Assembly: GCA_937625935.1 (NCBI GenBank)
Contig: OW569378.1
Location: 124,001-188,000 of the forward strand
DNA length: 64,000 bases
Direction: 5' to 3'
Source: Tetramitus jugosus
Taxonomy: Eukaryota; Heterolobosea; Eutetramitea; Acrasida; Vahlkampfiidae
Under the pieces are notes generated by a model, which was not told where the DNA came from, did no database searches, and saw nothing but the letters and a program-made list of their open reading frames with translations. The translations under genes and the position numbers were made by a program. Below, piece by piece: positions 1 through 10,429 of the stretch. Position 1 is the first letter of the stretch. The number at the start of each line of letters is the position of its first letter.

Positions 1-375
1 CTTGATGACGTTCTTTCCCATAGGAGCATCATTAACTTGATATCAATCCAAGAATTGTATGACTCTTTCGAAGCCACCTTGAGCGAGGCTGTGAGAAGGA
101 AAAAGGCTGAAGTTCGTGCCCAATGGGTCAAAGATCGTAAGTTTGCCCAAGACACTGGTTTCGAAATCCCTGCCCAACCAATGGATGATAACCTCATTCC
201 TCCCATTCCATCATTCGTCACCTTGGATCAAAAGATCAGAGATATATCAAAGTTGATTCGACAGTCGATGGACCTGTATGCCCAAATTGCGACAGAAAGG
301 TATGGCTGCTCTGAAGATGACCACACCTCCGAATTGCGCTTGAAGGTGTCGGCCATTCTGACGCGAAATTATTAG
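1..375 (+). CDS. C-terminal end of an unrecognised protein (5' truncated by window)
   Basis: An open frame runs from base 1 to a TAG stop at 373-375, giving the last ~124 residues of a larger protein; the true start lies outside the window. The segment is charged and predicted helical, with an Arg/Lys/Glu-rich stretch followed by a Pro-rich linker and another helix, and ends in an Asn-Tyr dipeptide. I do not recognise the family. The frame is more likely real than a shadow because it is open to the window edge, has no antisense competitor and shows the codon use of its neighbours. The next gene starts 212 bp downstream on the same strand. Confidence 0.6.
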   Translation, partial: LDDVLSHRSIINLISIQELYDSFEATLSEAVRRKKAEVRAQWVKDRKFAQDTGFEIPAQPMDDNLIPPIPSFVTLDQKIRDISKLIRQSMDLYAQIATERYGCSEDDHTSELRLKVSAILTRNY

Positions 376-587
376 AAAAAGGGGGTGCTGTCAGAATTTT
401 GTGCGACAAAGTCCAAAATGACAGATGATGAGTATACTTGGAAACGCCGATGAAACAGGGTCACCCCCACAAAGGAAGAGAGGTAGTGGCTATCACCGTC
501 ATCAAACCAAAAACACAACAATCAAAGAATATTCTGTCGAGTTAGAAACCAATCACAACAAACAACAAACAACAACCAACAATAAAC

Positions 588-2617
588 ATGAAGGGTAGTT
601 CGACCAGTGCAGTCAATGCTGGTTCTTCATCACCCGCCACATCCAACAATAACAACAATGGCAACAACAACAACAACAATAGCTTTTCCAAAATTCGACA
701 ATTGTGGCGGAGTAGAGCCATGAGCACAGGCAGCAATCACCACAATAGCACAGGTCACAAACCAGTCATTAGTCACCCTACGAATTTTCAACATGTAGAA
801 CACGTGGATTTTGATGAAGAGTTGGGATTGACGGGCATACCAGTCGATTGGGACATGAATCAACTACAGGGAACAGTTGCTTTTGACAAGAATCAACTCA
901 ATTCAACATCAAGCACATCTTCCTCTCCCAAATCCATTCTATCCATGCTTCACTCACCATTCCTCAACAACAACAACAACAGTAGTGGTAGTCACAACAA
1001 GAGAAACACATTGGGAGGCTCACCATCCTCTCCATTGACTAGTGGAAGTGGAAGTGGTGGTGGCAGAGGTTCTATTCGAGTGTTTGGCATGGATCAAAAA
1101 CAATTGTCGTCCAACATCAAGAAGGACGATGCGAGAAAGTCGTACATGGAACACTCGAGTGTTGCACTGTCGACATCACCGTCCTCTCCCTTGGTATCAG
1201 CATCATCAGCAGCATCAGCGTCCACATCACCATCATCCCTGTCTTCCTCACCTCAATCCTCATCTCCCATAGCATCACAAATGGGCATGTGGCATTCCAT
1301 GAATAGCAACAACAACAACAACAAGTGTGATAGTCCAACAGTCAGTCTTTCATTAAAGGACGAATGGAAGAACAAGTATCACTCTGAAGTGACACGGATG
1401 AGCACCCATGTGGAATATAGTGTGAATGATGATCCGTTGTTGCCTCCTTCTTCCTATGATCCATTGATCAATGGACCTCATCTCAGTATGTGCTCTCTCA
1501 ACAATAATAATTGTTACTTTTGTGTGTGTATGTGTGCTGAAATGAATGTGTGCGTAAACTAACCTGTGCTTTCTTTGTTATGTCTACTATGACTACTATG
1601 ACTACTATTACTACTACTACTACAGTATCATTGGTGAATACGAGAGATCCATTGAGAGACTATTGTAAATTAGTGAAGATTGGTACGGGTAGTTCAGGTG
1701 ATGTGTACAAGGCAATCCATCGAAACACGAGACGCAAGGTTGCCATCAAGATTATGCAGATTACAAAGGACACGAGAACCGAGTTGATTGAGAATGAGAT
1801 TCGAATGATGATACGGTCAAAGGACCACGAGAATGTCGTACAGTACTATGACACGTACCTCAGACAGGATGAACTGTGGATTGTCATGGAGTATATCAAT
1901 GGTGGAAAATTGACCGATTGTCTCTATTTGGCCATGACAGAACAACAGATTGCAGCCATTTTGAAACAAGTGTTGCTCACACTGGATCATATGCACGATA
2001 GGAACATGATCCACAGAGATATCAAATCGGACAATGTGCTGTTGACATCGAACAATGAAGTGAAGCTTGCGGACTTTGGTTTCACTACCATCTTAACAGA
2101 TGAATTCCCTAGAAGAAGATCAGTTGTCGGTACACCTTATTGGATGTCTCCAGAAGTAGTCAGAGGTGTCATGTATGGAACAAATGTTGATATATGGTCC
2201 TTAGGTATCTTAGCATTGGAGATTGCAAATGGAGAAGTGCCAAGACTTGAATTCCCTCCTATCAAGGCATTGTTTGTGATCAGTACGAAGCCACCTCCAG
2301 AGTTGGATGATCCTGATGCATGGTCAGAGACTTTCCAAAATTTCCTCGCAAGATGCCTCACCAAGGATCAAGACGAAAGAGCATCTACGAAAGAACTGCT
2401 TGAACATCCATTTATTCAAGCAGCAGATGATTTATCGTTCATTAGTGAGGTTGTGCAACAGGTTCACGAAGAGAAGGTCAGAAAGGGTAAGCACAAGATT
2501 GAAGTCGGCCTTCAGAAGATGACTGGTGAAGAGTATGAGTATCAAGATCGTCGTGCAGAGTCTGAGGAGGAAGAGGAGGAGATTGGTGATGATGAACTAG
2601 ATGAATGCTTCATTTAG
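588..2617 (+). CDS. PAK/STE20-family serine/threonine kinase with N-terminal CRIB domain
   Basis: Two exons, 588-1485 and 1626-2617, join across a 140-nt intron (donor GTATGT, acceptor TACAG) to give 629 residues. A CRIB/PBD motif sits at residues ~58-90 (ISHPTNF...HVDFDEELG...GIPVDW), the signature for binding GTP-loaded Rac/Cdc42. A Ser/Asn-rich linker follows, then a kinase domain from ~315 with glycine loop GTGSSGDV, catalytic Lys ~341, HRDIKSDN ~429, DFG ~449 and GTPYWMSPE. The activation-loop Ser in RRRSVVGTPYWM aligns with the PAK phosphothreonine position. An acidic tail of Glu residues closes the protein. The inferred role is actin and motility signalling downstream of Rho GTPases. 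It shares the window with a RhoGAP gene. The 5' leader is CAA/AAC-rich. Confidence 0.93.
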
Positions 2618-2705
2618 AGAGTACTACCATCCTTCAGTGTTTAATTTTTGTAATACAGTCAACATTTGGTAGATATTCAGATGTTGAGCGAAATAAATAT
2701 TTTTA

Positions 2706-4557
2706 CTAAAAGTTGGATGAACTTGTCAAGCTGGCCAAAGAAAGATCAGAGGATACGCTGACATTGTCTCCATCATGCCATGATGAACTGACACCGCTCA
2801 CCGAGGAAGGTGCTTTGGTGATCCAATTCACCAATCGAGGATTCACTCGATCTCTCGCCATGTACAATTGATCTGTCCAAGCAGCTTGAAGTTCAGAAGC
2901 CCTCTTCTTCTTTTTCTGTCGCTGCAGAGTTCGTTCCAGTTCATACTCTTGCTTAGATTTCTCTATGAGTTTCGATTCTTGTTCCAAATCACTCCTCCTT
3001 AATGCTTCTTCGTACTTCAATCTCTCAGATATTTGCCGATGTAGTTCTTGTCTCATGGTCCTTTGACTATTCTTTGCAATATCTTTGGAATTGTTTGCAT
3101 TTTCGATGTTCAAATCCCTTTCACTGGTTCTTAAGGAGGTATCAGAAGCTTTGAATTCTTTTTGGAGATTGTTTTCAGAATTTCTTTTGAGCTTCTCTAC
3201 TTCAATCTGCTTTAATAGTATTTTCTGGTTTCCCTTCTCAATGATCCTTCTCATCTGTTTCATCTGCTTCTCTGCATTTGAATTCCATGTTCTTTGATTC
3301 TCTTCTTGTTGTTTCTCCACCTCTTGTTCGAGTAGTCGTTGTTTCATCTCTTGTTCATGACGATTGAATGCTTCCATCATAACAGCATCCAAATTAGCTT
3401 GCAAGGGAGTTCTATTGGAGAGAGAATTGTTTTGTACAGTGAGAGCTAGTGATGATGTACAGGACTTTTCCGACGATGGAGATTGAGCATGATCGAAACT
3501 ATCTGCTGGGGAAGATAGTCGATGAGGTAAAGGGGACGGCAGAGTAGATAAGGTTGTCCTGATGATGTTTAGATCATTACATGAAGGACTATTTCTTATG
3601 GGGTTAATTGGGGTTAAACTAAGCGATGAATTTCCTCTACTGAACTGTCTTGATGATAGTGCACCTGCATCATCGTCTCCATCAGATTTCGGTAGTCCAG
3701 CAGTGACTAACCTCTTTGTTCTTCTTTTGCGCATCAAGGAAGATTTCTTATCTGCCTGAAGCAATTTTTTATCCTGTTCACTAATGACTCGAAATACACT
3801 TTCCTCCTTGTGATTTGATACAATTCTCTCAGTCTCCGAACTTTCTGGTCTCATGGTTCCATTTTCTCTTGTTGAAGAAACTGGTATTTTCTTTGAGAGC
3901 TCAAAGTACTATTATCAATTGTTAAAAAGGTTCTTAACACAAATGTCAAAGAAGTGGCGTACCTACTCTTAATTCGACAGGTTCTTGAAAGTCCTTTTCC
4001 ATAATGAAGTCAACAATCTTTCGATCGCTAGTTAACTTTCCAATATTTCTGAACTGAACAGCAACTTGTTTTCCAGATCCCATCACTTCTCCAATTCGAT
4101 TATAAATTATTTTGAGTACACTGACAATCACCTCCTTGATTGTCGAGGCTCTTTGAGCAATTAGAAAATAGTTAACTTCGACCACCGGTATCTAGTTGAA
4201 TGAAAAATTTCCTAAGCAATGTATTCACTTGAATATCATTAATTCGCGAGCTCAACATACCTCTGAGCCAACATACTGTTTGGAACAACGTAGTCCATGT
4301 AATCTGACAAAACTTTCATTTATAACAAACACTGGAAATCGTTGTTCCTTGATGCCCATTGTCCCTCCATCTATTTTCTTGATCTGGAAAGTGAATTTTC
4401 CCAGACCAATTAAACTGGATGCTTTTCCATTCTTCAATTGATTCTCAATGTAGCGACAAACAACCTCCCATATCTCGGCAATCTCAATTGCTTTAATTTT
4501 CGAGAATCGACTCGCTATTCGTTCGCAATCTTCGAAGAGCTCAACCTCAGTGTACAT
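2706..4557 (-). CDS. CCDC81-like protein: two eukaryotic HU domains plus coiled coil
   Basis: Three exons on the minus strand (4557-4261, 4191-3967, 3908-2706) join in phase 0 to give 574 residues. Exon 1 holds a first HU-like domain (IWEVVCRYIENQL..., GLGKFTF..., RFPVFVINESFVRLHGL), and exon 2 a second (NYFLIAQRAS...VIVSVLKIIYNRIGEVM...VQFRNIGKL). This tandem is the arrangement of vertebrate CCDC81 HU domains 1 and 2. Exon 3 is Ser-rich, then strongly coiled-coil (Glu/Gln/Lys/Arg-rich), with a Ser-rich tail. CCDC81-family proteins are associated with centrosomes and cilia, so a basal-body or flagellar role is inferred. The start is the first ATG; an upstream in-frame TTG was not used. Introns are only 69 and 58 nt. 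Confidence 0.82.
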
Positions 4558-4732
4558 GGTTCTTCGAAAATATGATTCCCACAAAATCTATCACCAATTG
4601 AACTTTGTTCCCAAAAATCGAGACCAATCTCTGTAGATGAGGCACCTCACCTCCGACAATTCAACCACTCCAATTCCCCTGTTCCTGAAATTCATTGAAC
4701 ATTGAAAAATCAAAAACAAAGAAACACCACCA

Positions 4733-6562
4733 ATGGTCAAACAACAAAAGCATTCTTCAACCCACTTTAAGAATAACAACAATAACAACAAGAATGCTCA
4801 TCATCCATCCATCATAAATCCATCATCTTCATCCTCATCATCCATTCAAAAACAACGAAAAACATTACTCGCCAACAACAATCATACAAAAAAAACGAGC
4901 AACAAGACAATTGATGAATCTCATGTCATTTCAACCAATAACAACCACAACAACAACAATAATAATAGCAATCATAATCTATTGACTCTATTGAAAAAAT
5001 CAGTGACAACCACAGATGATGATGATGAATTTTCATTTGATGCCATACGATACGTGTTTATCGATGCAGAGACATGTGGATTATGTACAAACAACAACAA
5101 TCGTAGTGCTGTCTCATTCTCAAACATGGGAAAATATGAACAATCATCTCATCGCACTCAAATCATTCATTACATGACACAACAAACATGCTGCTCTATT
5201 CAATCCATTTATCACTGTTATCGCAACTATTATACATGTTACAATGATATTCAACAACAACAACAACAACAATCCAATAGCATTACATCTACCACTACTA
5301 CTACTGGTGATAATGATGATCATTCATTGAAACATGCATTGTCAAATCATCATCACCTTCACAATAACAACAACAATAATAACAACAACAACACAACCAC
5401 TACATGTAGTTGCAAGAAACAAAAGAAGAACACGAATGCTGATTCTGCTTGTTTCAATTGTAATTGTCTGATTGTGACATTTGATCCCCTATTGAGACAA
5501 CACTTGATGAAACAGTGTGGTGTGAAGCGAAAGATTTTGAACATTTCAGATGCATGGTTCACATTTATTCGTGCACAACATCAGTTCATTGACAGACAAT
5601 CCATTCTCCAATCCAACATTCTCACCTCCACTACTGCCTCTACCACTATTCAACAACAACAACAACAACTAAATGCATCATCATTAATAACAACAACAGT
5701 AGCAAATGAAAAAACATTGGTCATTGATGGAAACAACTTGTTCTATCACATGTTTCCATGCGTGTCCCAACAAGACAAATCACGGGCCAATGATTTGTGT
5801 ACAAGAGTGTTGTACGCCTTTTGGAGAAGATTACAACAACAACAATCGAGAATCATGATGAAGCACAATTCTTCAAGGAGTAACAAGAATAAGAATAGTG
5901 ATGATGATGGTGCATATTATTCATCGATTTTGAATCGTTTGAGACATGTCATTGTATTCTATGATTACAAGATGATTGAATCATTTAAAATTCTTCTCAA
6001 ACAACAAGCACCATTGAACGATAGTAGTACTAGTAGTAGTACTAGTAGTAGTAGCAGTCACAATGATGAGGATGAATGTATGACTGTCGTCTCATCATCC
6101 AACACAACAACACCATGTAGTGGTATTAATATTCATGATACAGGAAGTGAACACAGTAGTAGTTTTATGGTTTGTGGACCATTGAAGAAGCGAAAGGATG
6201 CTGATGAAGAAATGATTCATTATTTGACTGTGGAGGCCAAGCGACGCACAATGCAACAACAATCGAACAACAATCATCGGTTAAAGGACTTTTATTTGGT
6301 GACGGGTGATGCTGCACTTATTGGTAGAGCGTCCCACCACAAGATTTATCAGGGGCACTTGAATTGTGGCCAAATGATTGATTTGTTGCAGAGTGTGCTC
6401 GGTGGCCATACAGAAACACACAGTGGTGGGCCAAAGCAACGTCAGAAACGCATTACATCAGACAAAGTGGAACAGTGGTTGCTAAAACATTTGCCAGAGT
6501 GGGATTCCCTGCCAGAATCACTTACACAACAACAACAACCACCAATAAAGAAGAAGAAATAA
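4733..6562 (+). CDS. PIN/NYN-like nuclease domain protein with long Asn/Gln/Ser insertions
   Basis: Single exon, 609 residues, with an ATG start after an Asn-rich leader. The C-terminal half has the layout of a PIN/NYN ribonuclease: VIDGNN at ~330, HVIVFYD at ~405, KDADEEMI at ~487 and LVTGDAALIG at ~520, supplying the expected clustered acidic residues after a hydrophobic strand. The N-terminal half holds FIDAETCGL at ~110 and LIVTFDPLL at ~247, which look like Exo I and Exo II segments of a DEDDh exonuclease, but I see no convincing third motif. Poly-Asn, poly-Gln and poly-Ser loops separate every conserved block. The likely role is RNA cleavage or processing, by inference. Its stop is 23 bp from the stop of the convergent actin-like gene. 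Confidence 0.6.
   Translation: MVKQQKHSSTHFKNNNNNNKNAHHPSIINPSSSSSSSIQKQRKTLLANNNHTKKTSNKTIDESHVISTNNNHNNNNNNSNHNLLTLLKKSVTTTDDDDEFSFDAIRYVFIDAETCGLCTNNNNRSAVSFSNMGKYEQSSHRTQIIHYMTQQTCCSIQSIYHCYRNYYTCYNDIQQQQQQQSNSITSTTTTTGDNDDHSLKHALSNHHHLHNNNNNNNNNNTTTTCSCKKQKKNTNADSACFNCNCLIVTFDPLLRQHLMKQCGVKRKILNISDAWFTFIRAQHQFIDRQSILQSNILTSTTASTTIQQQQQQLNASSLITTTVANEKTLVIDGNNLFYHMFPCVSQQDKSRANDLCTRVLYAFWRRLQQQQSRIMMKHNSSRSNKNKNSDDDGAYYSSILNRLRHVIVFYDYKMIESFKILLKQQAPLNDSSTSSSTSSSSSHNDEDECMTVVSSSNTTTPCSGINIHDTGSEHSSSFMVCGPLKKRKDADEEMIHYLTVEAKRRTMQQQSNNNHRLKDFYLVTGDAALIGRASHHKIYQGHLNCGQMIDLLQSVLGGHTETHSGGPKQRQKRITSDKVEQWLLKHLPEWDSLPESLTQQQQPPIKKKK
5250..5270 (+). repeat. (CAA)n trinucleotide run coding for poly-Gln
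   Basis: A pure CAACAACAA tract inside the nuclease-like gene codes for Gln. Similar short CAA, AAC, AGT and ACT tracts occur inside most genes of the window, coding for Gln, Asn, Ser and Thr runs that sit in loops between conserved blocks. Confidence 0.7.
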
Positions 6563-6585
6563 CTCCCAAACATACGATTGTTGAT

Positions 6586-8040
6586 TTAATAGCAATTCTT
6601 TTTCACGATGCGATCCTTTCCGTGCTCTGCCAACAATTGTTTTGTAATCCAATTGTTGATTGGTTGACACTTGCCTGCACCAATGTCCTGGATCCACTGT
6701 TGAGCACCGTACCAGGCACCAGCAGTCGTCTCGGATTCAAAGTCTCCACTTGCATAACCGACATGAACAGAGTCGACAAAGGATTCAGACTCTGGTTGTT
6801 GCCTCAATCCCTCTCTCAACTCTGCACTCAATCGATCCTGCAGTCCCACCAGCAGACTCGTACCTCCAGACAGCACAATATTGCTGTACAGAGCACGCTT
6901 ATCCTCTTCCTTTGAAAAATGATTCTGCACCGTATCGTACAATGATTTCTGCAAACTGACAGAATTCAAATTGCCAATCAACTCTGGGTTGAACAATGGT
7001 TCGACGCACTTGAATGCCTCTCCATTGCCAATCAACACCTTCTCGCCCGTGGACAATTCCAACTCTTGTGAAAATTCACTCGGATTTCGCACCATGTCAT
7101 CCATCTCCTTCTTGAAATCAACAGAGCAGTAGGCCATGCTCTTCTTGATGTGCTCTGACACTCTAAACACCTCTGTTGCTTCAACAATGTAACCCGATTG
7201 TCTCAACAGATCCATCAGATAGGTGTTGATGGATTGACCTGCAATGCCATTCAACGACGTGGCACAGTGATACAATGGCTGATGATTGAGAATGGGAATA
7301 ATAGTGGTGCGCGATACACCCAAATCCACTGCAATACCAGATGAGAGTGATGATGATGATGATTTGTTGTGTTGTTGACCATGATTTCTCATGTTCAACA
7401 CACCGGATGCCTCAAATATCAATTGTTCGCATCCCATGCTCTCAATCAACATTTCACACAATTGTTGTCGATCAGACAGAGGAGCACACACGGGATCACT
7501 TGTCACAATCAAACTGTTCTTTGATTTTCTAATTGTTGCAGTTGTTGCTGTTGTTGAGGAGGAAGGACAGAGAATGGATTGATAATAGGATTGAATGGCA
7601 TCCCAGTTGGCTACTCTACCATTTTGAATCGGGTATTGAAACAAGGTCATTTCAGTGTCGCTCTGACCCACTTTTCTCAACTGTTTCATCAATTTGGTCG
7701 CACTGTGTCCAATGCATGTCGTACTCGTTGATGATTGTTTTTTGGTAGTGGGATAGGTCACAGACACGACAGTGGGTTGAACAATGGGATCATTACTGGT
7801 GTCGATGTCTGATGATGCAGACAATAGTCCATACTTTGTGTCTGATTGTCCCATGTCAATCATCTACACACACACACATATATATATTGTACATGTAATT
7901 TACGAAGAGAGAGATACAAGTGAGTTTGTGATCATGGCTGTGCTGTATTTGTGGTGGACAACAACAAACAATGATGATGATGATGAACGTACCATGATTC
8001 CTGATGATGTGGATGTGGTGGATCGGCTCGGTGGTGGCAT
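6586..8040 (-). CDS. Divergent actin / actin-related protein
   Basis: Two exons: a short one at 8040-7993 (16 codons) and the main one at 7863-6586, joined in phase 0 over a 129-nt intron (donor GTACGT, acceptor GTGTAG); 441 residues. The splice restores the actin N-terminal strand (MIDMGQSDTKYGLL corresponds to the phosphate-1 loop). Further actin marks are GIAVDLGVSRTT (phosphate 2), NIVLSGGTSLLVGLQDRL (adenosine loop) and a C-terminus in which NWITKQ...RIVKKNCY parallels the canonical WISKQ...IVHRKCF. Thr/Ser-rich insertions are present near residues 100 and 170. Sequence divergence suggests an actin-related protein rather than conventional actin; I cannot assign an ARP class. Confidence 0.8.
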
Positions 8041-8213
8041 GTTTAAATGTCGTTTGATTAATAACGTTTACTGTACACAACAAGTTTGCTTTTCGTCGTT
8101 TGTTTTCTATCAAGTGGATTCTCACTTTTTTTTTATGGTTTGTGACGGGTGACGCTGATGTGATGCGGATATTTATTTATAACAGGAAGCATTCTTTATT
8201 GTGTTGATGATAT

Positions 8214-10200
8214 TTAGACAATGGTGTATTCAGCAACTTGCAAGAGAGATTCCTTGCTGTGTGAAACAGGTTTGCCATCGATTGACGAGACAACATCTTC
8301 AACGCTGACACCCATCAGAGTCTTCTGTGAAGAGAATTGTACATTGACTGGGAAGCAGCTGCTCTCATCACCTCTGGCACCAGCAACCAAAAACTCCAAG
8401 CTTCCACTCGTGTTCTTAATACTTACATCTACATTGTCCAGATACCATAGGAACAAACCGTTTCTGGCATCAATCTTGTAATGACCGTGCTCAATGCTCT
8501 CTACCTGCACATTCTCAGTGTCTGGAATAGGTATGGCGATCACAACATTGTTCAACTCAATGTCCTTTCGTACCAATTCGTACTCGACACTGACAGACAA
8601 TCCTTCTGCACTAGGTGAAGGCCAGCAGGAGACAGTAAATGGCAAGAAGCTCTCATCTTCCTCTTGCATTCTCCATGTGAGAACCTTGAGATTTCCAGCA
8701 GGGAACGGTCTCTTTGCATTCTTCAATCCAATAATGCGATTGTCAGTGTACAATTGCTTATCAATCTTTGGATGAGTCTTGACAGTGTAGCTCTTGTCAC
8801 TTGTTGCTGGTTGGAGAATCTGGACGCGAATGGTGCCCTGTGATTCATCTTCAATATTGAACAGCATTTCACCCTTGAGACTGACCTTGGCACCACCTTC
8901 GTGATTCACTTCTGCTCTAAACTGTTCTTCCACTTGAATGTGAATACTCTTCTTTTGTACAGTTGGATGTGCGTGTGGCACTGGAAGAGAGACACCAGTG
9001 GCACCACTGACGTTGCGACCCTGATCTTCCTCCTCGTCCAATTGGTCATCCAGTGAAATGTCTTCATTCTTGGCCATCTCTCTAAACAGTTCATTGTTCT
9101 TTGGTTGAGATTTGACACCTGTTGGGATCAATTTCATGGTTGGAGGCTTGATACCAGATTTGGTGGCAGCTGTAGTAGTCGTAGTAGTGGAGGCACCACC
9201 ATAGGATGGCTTGCCATAGCCACCAGAGGATGCAGCTGATGCTGATTGACTGCTAATGCCAGTGTACTTGCCCATTTCACCACTTGGTGTTGCGGATGGT
9301 GATCTTCCATAGGAGGATGATGATGATGATTCAAAGCCACCACCACCAGATCCTCTGCCAAAGCCTGCATCAGAGCTTCCAATACCCTGTCCATATCGTC
9401 CAGTGTGCTTTGCCTTGTCCACTGCAATTTCAGCAGCCTTGTTTCTACCTCTGAGAATTGCATCTTCAATCTTGGACTATAGAGTGGTTGGACACATATG
9501 ATAGATAGAGGAAGAATCAATCATAAAAAGTCAGTACAAATCAGATGAAATGGATGGTAAACATGTCAAGAGAGAGAGAGACATAGAAAAAAATGAACAA
9601 CATACTTGACGAATCATATTCTGTAGTACTTCTTCGTGACTCTCCATTTCTAAAATGTTGTGAATTTGATCCATTTCCAACTTTTCTCTGAATCCCATGG
9701 AAATCAGTTCATCAAATGCCATCATCAACTCATATGCCTGTTGAATCACTTCGTCTTCGGAGATGAATGAGGAACATGTTTCTTTGACCTATCAATAGTT
9801 GTTAAACACATTGTTCAGGGTTTTTTTTTTCGTCATCATCATCATATGAGTCAGTATCATCATCATCATCATTTGCAACAACAACAACAACAAGTACACA
9901 CAATGACAACTATACAATAATTGATTTACATACAACTCTAGATATCATTTGTAATGTGTCCAAATCTTCAACAATGTTACTTGATTTTGTAGTCACAAGA
10001 ACCAAATACAATAATTCCATGGGTGTGTAAACATAGCGAACAGAATCAGTCTCTACAAATGTGTGCTCAGAGTTTGGTTGAATGAGTTTGGGGAATGCAG
10101 TCAACAGCCCTTCTATTCGCACACGAGAAATGTCTCTGTACTGACGAGCAACAAGGGCTTTTCCAGATCGGTTCACGATCGCAACAGATATAATAACCAT
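8214..10200 (-). CDS. ARCN1: Coatomer subunit delta (delta-COP)
   Basis: Three phase-0 exons (10200-9934, 9788-9606, 9476-8214) give 570 residues. The N-terminus is a longin/adaptin-small-like domain (VIISVAIVNRSGKALVARQY...RIEGLLTAFPKL, then YVYTPMELLYLVLVT), followed by the helical linker SEDEVIQQAYELMMAFDE...SHEEVLQNMIRQ typical of delta-COP. A Gly/Ser/Tyr-rich region comes next, and a mu-homology domain fills the last ~260 residues (IQVEEQF.AEVNHEGG, LKGEMLF, NVQFSSQKTL). It is a subunit of the COPI coat acting in Golgi-to-ER traffic. The family is usually ~510-550 residues; the extra length is the Gly/Ser linker. A GGCGGC/T-rich element lies ~120 bp upstream of the start. Confidence 0.95.
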
Positions 10201-10429
10201 TGTGATGATCGATAATTATATAATGTGGATGGGGTGGTGCTGTTGTTGTTGTTGATTGTGATGATGATGGGATTGATCCTCCAGTGAAAAATCTTCTCTT
10301 TGTTTTGTGCACGAAAAAAGTTTTTTTCTTGGCGGCGATAACAAGTCCCGTTTATTTTTGATCATGATTTATTCCGACTCTTTGTAATCTTCGTGTTGTG
10401 TTCGAATGACGTCGGATACAACCACGTGC
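10201..10429. promoter_or_regulatory. Intergenic promoter region of delta-COP
   Basis: These 229 bp lie between the start of delta-COP and the stop of the LRR/EF-hand gene, both on the minus strand. A T-tract followed by CTTGGCGGCG at about 10321-10337 resembles the T-rich/GGCGC element seen in other shared promoters of the window. Nearer the start codon the leader (minus strand) is AAC/ACC-rich. No ORF with support is present. Confidence 0.35.

Noticed and set aside
377..470. Possible hairpin formed by GGGGGTG and CACCCCC
   Set aside because: The arms are only seven bases with a ~75-base loop; likely chance.
542..863. Minus-strand Leu- and Val-rich frames
   Set aside because: Antisense to the Asn-rich N-terminus of the PAK kinase; hydrophobic runs arise from AAC repeats read backwards as GTT.
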